Counted from the first letter of the stretch, positions 1 through 7,539 are shown. The stretch: 8,501 bases of DNA from an uncultured Blautia sp. (GCA_900765525.1 CAAFRY010000169.1:1-8501), one strand, 5' to 3'. Notes: generated from the sequence alone by a model not told the origin. Translations and numbers: made by a program.

Positions 1-1
1 A

Positions 2-1237
<1,236 letters not shown>

Positions 1238-1280
1238 TAAATAAACAAGAAACAACAGATAAAAAATAGTAAGAGTAGCG

Positions 1281-1311
1281 GCAGCGCAGTCCATAGGGGC
1301 TGCGCTGTTTT
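1281..1311 (+). terminator. Hairpin terminator after gdhA
   Basis: Arms CAGCGCAG (1282-1289) and CTGCGCTG (1300-1307) are perfectly complementary. The stem extends inward through one G-U and two G-C pairs to a four-base ATAG loop (1293-1296), giving 11 pairs. Only four T's follow (1308-1311), so the U-tract is short. It begins 41 bases after the gdhA stop, the right place for intrinsic termination. A competing TGCGC/GCGCA hairpin (1301-1305 with 1312-1316) overlaps it. Confidence 0.65.
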
Positions 1312-1353
1312 GCGCAGGTAAAATCCTTTCTGAAATACGCTCTGATTTCGCTA

Positions 1354-1440
1354 TATGAAACTGCATTTCATAATAAAAAACGCTATTGTTTTTTGGTGAA
1401 AAAACACAAAAAATCCATCTTAAAATTGAACAAAAATTAC
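1354..1440. other. A-tract-rich upstream region of ppdK with two small inverted repeats
   Basis: This is the central part of the 336-base gdhA-ppdK gap and holds no plausible gene. It contains a 7+7 palindrome TATGAAA-ctgca-TTTCATA (1354-1372) and a second inverted repeat AAAAAAC-gctatt-GTTTTTT (1375-1394). A series of A or T tracts follows at 1375-1380, 1389-1394, 1399-1404, 1408-1413, 1422-1425 and 1432-1436. The last lies where an UP element would sit relative to the promoter at 1451. Tract spacing is roughly one helical turn but irregular. DNA curvature and RNA polymerase alpha-subunit contact are inferences. Confidence 0.4.
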
Positions 1441-1450
1441 CAGAACTTGC

Positions 1451-1478
1451 TTGACTATCGGCCTTCTTATGATAAAAT
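1451..1478 (+). promoter_or_regulatory. Sigma-A-type promoter for ppdK
   Basis: TTGACT (1451-1456) is one mismatch from the -35 consensus and is followed after 16 bases by TAAAAT (1473-1478), one mismatch from the -10 consensus. Transcription would start near 1485, giving a 5' leader of about 90 bases before the ppdK ATG. The match, spacing and A-rich upstream flank fit a strong promoter for an abundant enzyme. Assignment is by eye only. Confidence 0.65.
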
Positions 1479-1558
1479 AAAGTATGTACGGGTATTCTTG
1501 TGTAGCCGTACCGGGAAAAATAAATCATGAACAATTTGTTTTTCTAGTATCTACTTTT

Positions 1559-1564
1559 AGGAGG
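1559..1564 (+). promoter_or_regulatory. Ribosome-binding site that fixes the ppdK start
   Basis: AGGAGG lies nine bases before ATG 1574. This places the start there rather than at the in-frame ATG at 1484, which sits on the predicted transcription start and would add 30 residues unlike the family. Confidence 0.9.
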
Positions 1565-1573
1565 AATGTTCAA

Positions 1574-4198
1574 ATGGCAAAATGGGTTTACTTATTTAGT
1601 GAAGGAAACGCCAACATGAGAAACCTTCTTGGTGGTAAAGGTGCTAACTTAGCAGAAATGACTAACTTAGGAATGCCTATCCCACAGGGTTTCACAGTAA
1701 CAACAGAGGCTTGCACCGACTACTATGACAACGGCAAAAAGATTTCTGAGGAGATTCAGGGACAGATTTTTGACGCATTAGCAGAACTGGAAAAAATCCA
1801 GGGTAAGAAGTTTGGGGACACAGAGGACCCGTTACTGGTTTCTGTTCGTTCCGGAGCAAGAGCATCTATGCCTGGTATGATGGATACTATCCTGAACCTG
1901 GGTCTGAATGATGTTGCTGTTGAAGGCTTTGCTAAAAAGACAGGCAATCCGAGATTCGCATATGATTCTTACAGACGTTTTATCCAGATGTATTCTGACG
2001 TAGTTATGGAAGTTCCCAAGTCCTTCTTCGAGAAAATCATCGACGAAGTGAAAGAGGCTAAGGGCGTTCACTACGACACAGAATTAACCGTTGACGACTT
2101 AAAAGAGCTGGTTCAGAGATTCAAAACCGTTTACTCCGAAGAGATGGACGGCGAAGAATTCCCACAGGACCCCAAGGAGCAGTTGTTAGGAGCAGTTAAG
2201 GCTGTATTCCGTTCCTGGGACAACCCACGTGCTATCGTATATCGTCGTATGAACGATATTCCTGGCGACTGGGGTACTGCTGTAAACGTACAGGCTATGG
2301 TATTCGGTAACATGGGCGACACATCAGGTACAGGTGTTGCATTTACCCGTAACCCATCTACAGGTGAGAAGGGTATCTACGGTGAGTACCTTATCAATGC
2401 ACAGGGTGAAGACGTTGTTGCTGGTGTTCGTACACCTCAGCCAATCAGCAAACTGGCAGAAGACCTTCCAAAATGCTACAAACAGTTTATGGAGCTGGCT
2501 ATGAAGCTGGAGAACCATTACCGTGATATGCAGGATATGGAGTTCACTATCCAGGAAGGTAAATTATACTTCTTACAGACACGTAACGGAAAGAGAACAG
2601 CTCCGGCTGCTATCCAGATTGCCTGCGATTTAGTTGACGAAGGCATGATTACACCGGAAGAGGCTGTTTGCCGTATCGAAGCAAAATCCTTAGACCAGTT
2701 ACTGCATCCAACCTTTGACGCTGATTCCTTAAAGGCTGGCGAAGTTATCGGTTCTGCTCTTCCTGCATCTCCAGGAGCTGCTGCTGGTAAAGTTTACTTT
2801 ACTGCTGAAGAAGCAAAAGCTGCTCACGAAAAAGGAGAAAGAGTAGTTCTGGTTCGTCTGGAAACATCTCCGGAAGACATCGAAGGTATGCATGCTTCTG
2901 AGGGTATCCTGACTGTTCGTGGCGGTATGACTTCTCACGCAGCCGTAGTTGCCCGTGGTATGGGAACCTGCTGTGTATCCGGATGCGGCGAAATCAAGAT
3001 TAATGAAGAAGAGAAATGGTTCACATTAGGCGGATATACCTTCCATGAGGGAGACTATATCTCCTTAGACGGAACAACTGGTAAGATTTACAAAGGCGAC
3101 ATCAAGACTGTAGAAGCTTCTGTAGGCGGAAACTTCGGACGTATCATGAGATGGGCTGACCAGTTCCGTAAATTACAGGTTCGTACAAATGCCGATACAC
3201 CTGCTGATACAGAAAATGCTGTTAAGTTAGGTGCTGAAGGTATTGGTCTGTGCCGTACAGAGCATATGTTCTTCGACCCAGACAGAATTCCAAAGATTCG
3301 TAAGATGATTCTTTCTGACACAGTTGAGCAGAGAGAGGCAGCTCTTAACGAACTGATTCCATTCCAGAAAGAAGACTTCAAGGCTATGTACAAAGCTCTG
3401 AAGGGCCGTCCAATGACAGTACGTTACTTAGACCCGCCGCTTCATGAGTTCGTACCAACAGACCCAGAAGACATCGCAGCTCTGGCTGAGGATATGGGAT
3501 TGACACCAGCAGAAGTACAGGCTCGTTGTGATGAACTTCATGAGTTCAACCCAATGATGGGACATCGTGGCTGCCGTCTGGCTGTAACCTATCCTGAAAT
3601 TGCTAAGATGCAGACAAGAGCTGTTATCGAAGCTGCTATCGAAGTAAAAGAAGAAATGGGATATGACATTGTTCCTGAAATCATGATTCCGTTAGTAGGC
3701 GAGAAGAAAGAGCTGAAATACGTGAAAGATGTTGTTGTTGCAACAGCAGAAGAAGTGATGAAGGAAAAAGGCGAGTACATCAACTACCATGTTGGTACTA
3801 TGATTGAGATTCCTCGTGCAGCTCTGACAGCAGACGAAATCGCTGAAGAGGCTGAGTTCTTCTCCTTCGGTACAAACGACCTGACACAGATGACCTTCGG
3901 CTTCTCTCGTGATGATGCAGGTAAATTCTTAGGCTCCTACTATGAGAATAAGATTTACGAGTCTGACCCATTTGCAAAACTTGACCAGACAGGTGTTGGC
4001 CAGTTAGTGAAGATGGCTGCAGAAAAAGGCCGTTCCACCAACCTAACTCTGAAAATGGGAATCTGCGGCGAGCATGGTGGAGACCCATCTTCTGTAGAGT
4101 TCTGCCATAAGGTAGGTCTGAACTACGTTTCCTGCTCACCATTCCGTGTGCCAATCGCAAGACTGGCAGCCGCTCAGGCAGCACTGAACAACAAATAA
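1574..4198 (+). CDS. ppdK: Pyruvate, phosphate dikinase
   Basis: Cytoplasmic enzyme interconverting pyruvate + ATP + Pi and PEP + AMP + PPi (EC 2.7.9.1). Anaerobic clostridia use it for PPi-linked glycolysis or PEP formation. The 874-residue product matches the usual bacterial length. It starts MAKWVYLFSEGNANMRNLLG, as expected for the ATP-grasp nucleotide-binding domain (about residues 1-340). The phosphohistidine domain carries GGMTSHAAVVARG with the swivelling His at 455. The C-terminal PEP/pyruvate barrel (about 530-874) has R561 in LCRTEH, R617 in TVRYLDPPLHEF, E745 in GTMIEIPRAA, N768 in FGTNDLTQM and C831 in GICGEHGGDP. These are exactly the catalytic positions of the C. symbiosum enzyme, so the gene is intact and almost certainly active. 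Its own promoter (1451-1478) and terminator (4261-4318) suggest a single-gene transcript. Arg codons are mostly CGT and AGA, as expected for high expression and unlike the downstream gene at 4562. Confidence 0.99.
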   Translation: MAKWVYLFSEGNANMRNLLGGKGANLAEMTNLGMPIPQGFTVTTEACTDYYDNGKKISEEIQGQIFDALAELEKIQGKKFGDTEDPLLVSVRSGARASMPGMMDTILNLGLNDVAVEGFAKKTGNPRFAYDSYRRFIQMYSDVVMEVPKSFFEKIIDEVKEAKGVHYDTELTVDDLKELVQRFKTVYSEEMDGEEFPQDPKEQLLGAVKAVFRSWDNPRAIVYRRMNDIPGDWGTAVNVQAMVFGNMGDTSGTGVAFTRNPSTGEKGIYGEYLINAQGEDVVAGVRTPQPISKLAEDLPKCYKQFMELAMKLENHYRDMQDMEFTIQEGKLYFLQTRNGKRTAPAAIQIACDLVDEGMITPEEAVCRIEAKSLDQLLHPTFDADSLKAGEVIGSALPASPGAAAGKVYFTAEEAKAAHEKGERVVLVRLETSPEDIEGMHASEGILTVRGGMTSHAAVVARGMGTCCVSGCGEIKINEEEKWFTLGGYTFHEGDYISLDGTTGKIYKGDIKTVEASVGGNFGRIMRWADQFRKLQVRTNADTPADTENAVKLGAEGIGLCRTEHMFFDPDRIPKIRKMILSDTVEQREAALNELIPFQKEDFKAMYKALKGRPMTVRYLDPPLHEFVPTDPEDIAALAEDMGLTPAEVQARCDELHEFNPMMGHRGCRLAVTYPEIAKMQTRAVIEAAIEVKEEMGYDIVPEIMIPLVGEKKELKYVKDVVVATAEEVMKEKGEYINYHVGTMIEIPRAALTADEIAEEAEFFSFGTNDLTQMTFGFSRDDAGKFLGSYYENKIYESDPFAKLDQTGVGQLVKMAAEKGRSTNLTLKMGICGEHGGDPSSVEFCHKVGLNYVSCSPFRVPIARLAAAQAALNNK

Positions 4199-4218
4199 GA
4201 CCTAAGTGCAAAATACAA

Positions 4219-4252
4219 AGGGCAACGTGATTTAATCTGAAAAACTTGCCCT
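4219..4252 (+). repeat. Small hairpin just after ppdK
   Basis: AGGGCAA (4219-4225) and TTGCCCT (4246-4252) are perfect inverted repeats with a 20-base loop, between the ppdK stop and the main terminator. No U-tract follows, so it is not itself a terminator. The sequence TTGCCC recurs in the loop of the following terminator hairpin (4283-4288), so GGGCAA could pair with either copy. Confidence 0.4.
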
Positions 4253-4260
4253 AAAACATG

Positions 4261-4318
4261 AAACAGACCTTGTACAAGTGGTTTGCCCCATTGTATGAGG
4301 TCTGTTTTTTGTTTTTCT
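4261..4318 (+). terminator. Strong intrinsic terminator of ppdK
   Basis: AAACAGACCT (4261-4270) pairs perfectly with AGGTCTGTTT (4298-4307). The stem continues inward: TGTACAA (4271-4277) pairs with TTGTATG (4291-4297) using two G-U wobbles, and TGG (4279-4281) with CCA (4288-4290), closing a six-base loop. A split U-tract of six T's, a G and five T's (4305-4316) follows. Position, stem length and tail make this a confident terminator. Confidence 0.9.
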
Positions 4319-4352
4319 ATAGGAAAATCCTTTGAATTTCCTATAGAAAAAC
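4311..4352. repeat. Perfect 16-bp inverted repeat downstream of ppdK terminator
   Basis: GTTTTTCTATAGGAAA (4311-4326) is the exact reverse complement of TTTCCTATAGAAAAAC (4337-4352), with a ten-base spacer atcctttgaa. The left arm includes the distal T-tract of the ppdK terminator. There is no U-tract outside the stem on either strand, so this is not a standard terminator. It could be a second transcript-end hairpin, a site for a dimeric DNA-binding protein, or a small REP/MITE-type palindromic element. The sequence alone does not decide. Confidence 0.8.
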
Positions 4353-4546
4353 TAACTTAATGTTATTCATTTTTCTGTATTAGGATGAAAAGTGCAAAAG
4401 ATAAAAAGAGACATTTGCAGTAAAATACCATAATCTTATATCGGCCTCAGGTATATCTTCCCCCAAAATATCCAAAATAAAGAGCAGGAAATAAAATCAT
4501 AAAAATGGTTTTAAGGAAAGACAAAAATCCTATGAAAGCTTTAATT
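4353..4546. other. Gene-free AT-rich leader region before the FLARDG gene
   Basis: This is the rest of the 363-base ppdK-to-FLARDG gap. It is AT-rich. Apart from a weak promoter candidate (TTGCAG 4415-4420, 16 bases, TATATC 4437-4442) I see no gene, RNA gene or riboswitch here. In-frame ATG codons at 4505 and 4532 could extend the next gene but have poor ribosome-binding sites. Confidence 0.4.
4415..4442 (+). promoter_or_regulatory. Weak promoter candidate for the FLARDG gene
   Basis: TTGCAG (4415-4420), a 16-base spacer and TATATC (4437-4442) each match the consensus hexamers at four of six positions. It lies about 105-120 bases before the likely start. A promoter is expected here because the strong ppdK terminator lies upstream, but the match is poor. 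Confidence 0.3.
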
Positions 4547-4553
4547 GAGGAGG
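4547..4553 (+). promoter_or_regulatory. Ribosome-binding site favouring the ATG at 4562
   Basis: GAGGAGG lies eight bases before ATG 4562, the best Shine-Dalgarno in the area. If translation instead began at 4505 or 4532 these bases would encode part of a Glu-Glu stretch. The same seven bases can serve either role, so the start is favoured but not proven. Confidence 0.6.
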
Positions 4554-4561
4554 CTGCGAGA

Positions 4562-5920
4562 ATGAAAAACAGGGAAGAAGCCCATAGGCAGCGGCAGTAT
4601 GAACATATCATTACATCCAGCAATACCATCCACCGGGAGATATATGAGGCAGGAGAAGGGAATTTTCAGGATATAAGGGAACGAATCCTGAGTATTGTGA
4701 TGAATGGCTTTGTGCTTTGGGTTTTAAAGAGCGCACAGAAGCAGGGAGTGAAAAGGCTGTACTTTCTGGCCAGAGACGGATATTTTATGTATCAGTGCAG
4801 CAAGATTTACTGTGAAAAATTTCAGCTTCCGATAGAGTGCAGGTATTTGAGCTGCTCCAGGTATTCCGTGAGAATTCCCACATATTATCTGGACATGGAG
4901 ACAGCTTTGAAGCATATCTGCAGAGGGGGGATAGATGTAACCTGGAATAAAATAGTAAGCAGAGGAGGGCTTAATGAGGAGGAAAGAAAGGATATATTAA
5001 AGCTTCTGGGGGTGTGGGAAAAGAGGAAAGAGAGGATTCCCTATTCCGATTTGGAACAGGTTCGCCGGAAATTGAAGCAGTGTCCGGAGTTTTTAAAAAT
5101 TGTGGAAGAACATTCCAGGAAGGCATATCCTGCTTTCTGCGGGTATTTGAAGCAGGAAGGTCTACTGGAGGAGAAAAAGGCAGCTCTGGTGGACAGCGGC
5201 TGGACAGGCTCCATGCAGAAAAATCTGGAGAGTGCCCTGGGGTATATGGGGAGAAAAGAAAAACTGCGAGGGTACTATTGGGGGCTTTATGAATTAGAGA
5301 ACATTAGAGAAAGAAAGCGCTACCATTGTTATTATTTTTCACCAGAAAACGGACTGAGAAGAAAGGTTTTTTTCAGTAACTGCCTATTTGAAGCAGTTTT
5401 CAGCGCACCTACAGGTATGACTATGGGATATTTTAAGAAAAATGAAAAATTTCATCCTCAATACGGGCCTGTGAGAGAGAAGCACAGACAATTTATGTTG
5501 GAAATGGAGAGAGTACTGATTCCCTATACACAAAGTGTAGCGGCAAGACTGAAAAGCCCGGAGCAGATAGAGGAAAAAGAAGAGCAAAAGCTGGCGGAAA
5601 AGCTTTTGCGGTTATTTATGGGCAATCCCACCCCGGAAGAGGCAAGAATCTACGGCAGCCTGGAATTTTCAGATGATATTCTGGATAGGGAACATCAGCA
5701 GGTGGCTGTAAACATGGATAGACAAGAACTTCGGAAAAACCATGTTTGGAATAAAGGGCTGCTGATGCTGGGAATCCGGAAAGGAAACGTGAAGGAAAGC
5801 GGCTGGTTCGAGGGCAGTGCGGTAAGATACGGGGTATGGAAAACGTATCATTTATGGATGTACAGATTGTATAAGTACCTTCTTTATATGAGAAAAAAAC
5901 AGAAGTATTTCAGCTCATAG
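4562..5920 (+). CDS. FLARDG-motif protein related to C-terminal part of HAD-like glycan-locus proteins; function unknown
   Basis: The product is 452 residues from ATG 4562, which has the best ribosome-binding site; in-frame ATGs at 4532 and 4505 would give up to 471. A charged N-terminal helix-like stretch (MKNREEAHRQRQYEHI) precedes FVLWVLKSAQKQGVKRLYFL-ARDG, with FLARDG at residues 68-73. YLSCSRYSVRIP follows, then LVDSGWTGS near 210-217 and a GYYWGLYE stretch. From family knowledge, this FLARDG / SR / VD-GW-G-Q series occurs behind the phosphatase-like domain in predicted HAD-superfamily hydrolases (COG5610-like) of capsule and O-antigen clusters. No DxDxT HAD nucleophile motif is visible here, so only the rear module is present. 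No signal peptide or clear membrane helix is seen. The C-terminus (about the last 28 residues) is rich in Lys/Arg, Tyr and Trp and might touch membranes. The gene stands alone, with no glycosyltransferase or flippase in view. AGA/AGG-rich Arg codons differ from ppdK, consistent with low expression. Catalysis is unknown. Confidence 0.85.
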   Translation: MKNREEAHRQRQYEHIITSSNTIHREIYEAGEGNFQDIRERILSIVMNGFVLWVLKSAQKQGVKRLYFLARDGYFMYQCSKIYCEKFQLPIECRYLSCSRYSVRIPTYYLDMETALKHICRGGIDVTWNKIVSRGGLNEEERKDILKLLGVWEKRKERIPYSDLEQVRRKLKQCPEFLKIVEEHSRKAYPAFCGYLKQEGLLEEKKAALVDSGWTGSMQKNLESALGYMGRKEKLRGYYWGLYELENIRERKRYHCYYFSPENGLRRKVFFSNCLFEAVFSAPTGMTMGYFKKNEKFHPQYGPVREKHRQFMLEMERVLIPYTQSVAARLKSPEQIEEKEEQKLAEKLLRLFMGNPTPEEARIYGSLEFSDDILDREHQQVAVNMDRQELRKNHVWNKGLLMLGIRKGNVKESGWFEGSAVRYGVWKTYHLWMYRLYKYLLYMRKKQKYFSS

Positions 5921-5997
5921 GTTAAGATTAGAAATAGACGGCACAGCAAAAGAGAAAAAGGTTGTGGCTGATAGCGGCTTATGCTGACATATAGAAA

Positions 5998-6064
5998 AAG
6001 ACAGTTCAGTGAAATTTTAATCTTCAAAAAACTTTGAAGTAATTATATTTCAACGAACTGTCTT
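5998..6064 (-). terminator. Long hairpin terminator for the permease gene
   Basis: Arms AAGACAGTTC (5998-6007) and GAACTGTCTT (6055-6064) are perfectly complementary. A 2x2 internal mismatch follows, then TGAAAT (6010-6015) pairs with ATTTCA (6047-6052). An apical hairpin CTTCAAA-aaac-TTTGAAG (6022-6039) sits inside. Read on the minus strand, the stem runs straight into five T's (5999-5995), the intrinsic terminator pattern. It begins 103 bases after the permease stop. On the plus strand no U-run follows, so termination of the convergent FLARDG gene here would be weaker. Confidence 0.75.
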
Positions 6065-6157
6065 CTATGTTTAATTTATTTATTTCCGGACAACGGCAGC
6101 CGGCAATTCTATTTCAACCATGATTTTTCCTGTGTAATATATTTGTTTCCGGACAAC
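6046..6157. repeat. Two-copy imperfect direct repeat, period about 63 bp
   Basis: Copy A (6046-6094) and copy B (6110-6157) both begin TATTTCAAC and both end TTTCCGGACAAC. The last 22 bases of each (6073-6094 and 6136-6157) differ at only two positions, while the middles are diverged. The copies lie in the 3' untranslated region of the permease gene, and copy A overlaps the right arm of the terminator hairpin. This looks like an old small tandem duplication; a protein-binding role for the TCCGGA-containing ends is only a possibility. Confidence 0.7.
6080..6121 (-). CDS. Possible 13-codon ORF in permease 3' region
   Basis: On the minus strand an AGGA box (6131-6128) lies six bases before ATG 6121. 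The frame reads MVEIELPAAVVRK and stops at TAA. It is in the same frame as the upstream permease, after the stops TAA and TAG. The start-site architecture is good but the ORF is very short and lies inside the two-copy repeat, so it may be chance or a remnant of a larger gene. I do not recognise the peptide. Confidence 0.2.
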   Translation of the reverse strand: MVEIELPAAVVRK

Positions 6158-6166
6158 CTAAGTCAG

Positions 6167-7498
6167 TTAATTTTTAGCCGGAGCTTTTTCCTCCTTAGGC
6201 AGGACCAGGTTCAGCAGGATTGCCATAATGGTGGCTAAGACTACGGGAGACTTTCCGAAAATGGTAGTTACCCAGTCCGGAAAGGCAGCCAAAGAGCCGG
6301 AAGCCTGTGTGATACCCATACCAAGGGCCACAGAAAGACCTACGATAGAGGTATTTCTGAAATTCATTTCCTGGAGCATTATCAATTTGATTCCTGTCAT
6401 AGCTATGGAAGCAAAAACAGAAATAGTAGCTCCACCCAGCACACACTGAGGAATAGTGGTCAGCAGTGCAGAGAACTTGGGAACAAATCCGGCAATCATA
6501 AGGATTAGGGCTGCCAGTCCCAGGACACAACGGTTGATAACCTTGGTGGTTGTGACAATACCCACATTCTGGCTATAGGTTGCAGTGGGAAGTCCCCCAA
6601 ACAATGCGCCGATGATATTGCTGATACCGTACATTAGGATTCCGCCCTGCAGTTCCCTGGTTTTAGGCTCACGGTTCATGCTGCCCACGGTGGTGGCAGA
6701 CAAATCTCCGATGGCCTGAATGGAGTTGATGCCGAACAGCACGCCAATAGCCACACAGGCAGAAGGCTCAAAGGTTACTCCAAAATGCAGGGGCTGTGGA
6801 AGCTGGAAAAGGCCTGCAGAGGTAATACCGGAGAAATCTATCATACCGAAACAGGCAGCCAGAGCATAGCCGGCGATAATTCCAATTAAGATAGAAGCCA
6901 GTTTCAAAATACCTTTGGCAAAGTGATTCAGACCGATTACCACGGCTAAAGTAAAGAATGCCACCAGCCAATTTTGCCAGGAACCGTAGGTTTTGCTGGA
7001 GGTTCCGCCGGCCATATAGTTAATAGCCGTGGGGTAAAGGGAAAGTCCGATGGTAAATACCACGGTACCTGTGATGATAGGTGGAAATAACACACGAATT
7101 TTTTTTACGGTGAGCCCTACCAGAAGAGCTACCACGCCGCCTACAATCTGGGCGCCCAAAATGGTTCCGATGTCAAAGGACTCGGCGATGGCCTGCATAC
7201 TGGGAACATAGGCGAAGCTGATACCCATGATTACAGGAAGCTTGGCCCCTAGTTGAAAATTTTTTCCTTTGATAAAAGGGAAAAGCTGAAGAAGGGTACT
7301 GATAGCAGAGACAAACAAAGCTGCCTGAATCAGAATAACTTTATCCCCTTCATTTAAGCCTGCAACGCCAGAGACGATGATTGCCGGGGTAACGCAGCCC
7401 ACAATCATGGCCACTACATGCTGCAGTGCCAAGGGAAGCGCCTGGGAAAAGCCGGGAACGCCGTCCAGTTCAAAAATAGAACCCTTGGATTTAGACAT
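6167..7498 (-). CDS. NCS2-family nucleobase (xanthine/uracil-type) permease
   Basis: Polytopic inner-membrane transporter of 443 residues, typical for NCS2 (XanQ/UraA/PbuX-type) proton- or sodium-coupled uptake of purines or pyrimidines. The short cytoplasmic N-terminus MSKSKGSIFELDG leads into TM1 with LALQHVVAM (Q26, H27). Hydrophobic segments cover most of the protein in a pattern fitting 14 TMs. The family signature [QEP]-N-x-G-x4-T-[RKG] is present as QNVGIVTTTK at 310-319, preceded by GGLPTATYS. The TM8 region reads GINSIQAIGDLSATT. From recalled alignment the carboxylates equivalent to XanQ E272 and D304 are Gln261 and Tyr290, so substrate should not be assumed to be xanthine. The start is set by AGGAGG eight bases upstream; an earlier ATG at 7531 has no such site and lies at the promoter. 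The C-terminus is Lys-rich. The gene is codirectional with the ROK gene 139 bases upstream but has its own promoter-like sequence and a downstream hairpin terminator. Confidence 0.95.
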   Translation of the reverse strand: MSKSKGSIFELDGVPGFSQALPLALQHVVAMIVGCVTPAIIVSGVAGLNEGDKVILIQAALFVSAISTLLQLFPFIKGKNFQLGAKLPVIMGISFAYVPSMQAIAESFDIGTILGAQIVGGVVALLVGLTVKKIRVLFPPIITGTVVFTIGLSLYPTAINYMAGGTSSKTYGSWQNWLVAFFTLAVVIGLNHFAKGILKLASILIGIIAGYALAACFGMIDFSGITSAGLFQLPQPLHFGVTFEPSACVAIGVLFGINSIQAIGDLSATTVGSMNREPKTRELQGGILMYGISNIIGALFGGLPTATYSQNVGIVTTTKVINRCVLGLAALILMIAGFVPKFSALLTTIPQCVLGGATISVFASIAMTGIKLIMLQEMNFRNTSIVGLSVALGMGITQASGSLAAFPDWVTTIFGKSPVVLATIMAILLNLVLPKEEKAPAKN

Positions 7499-7506
7499 TT
7501 TTTTCT

Positions 7507-7512
7507 CCTCCT
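7507..7512 (-). promoter_or_regulatory. Ribosome-binding site that fixes the permease start
   Basis: On the minus strand AGGAGG is followed by eight A-rich bases and ATG 7498. This supports starting at MSKSKGS rather than eleven codons earlier at 7531, where the extra residues MNITYFQEEKK simply translate the leader and the Shine-Dalgarno itself. Confidence 0.9.
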
Positions 7513-7539
7513 GAAAATATGTAATGTTCATTCTACTAT

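Noticed and set aside
3798..4211. 137-codon minus-strand ORF inside ppdK
   Set aside because: It lies entirely opposite the most conserved catalytic end of ppdK. The low-complexity Arg/Ser/Leu translation is typical of antisense shadows.
4311..4352. Insertion-sequence terminal repeats or CRISPR-like unit
   Set aside because: Only one inverted pair with a ten-base spacer, no transposase, no target duplication seen and no repeated array.
5014..5292. 92-codon plus-strand ORF in another frame of the FLARDG gene
   Set aside because: It overlaps a coding region with recognisable motifs (VDSGWTGS) and has no independent support.
6046..6157. CRISPR array or phage attachment sites
   Set aside because: Only two imperfect copies with partially similar centres, and no cas, integrase or phage genes in the window.
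6195..6530. 111-codon minus-strand ORF inside the permease gene
   Set aside because: An out-of-frame shadow of the NCS2 C-terminal half; no family resemblance.
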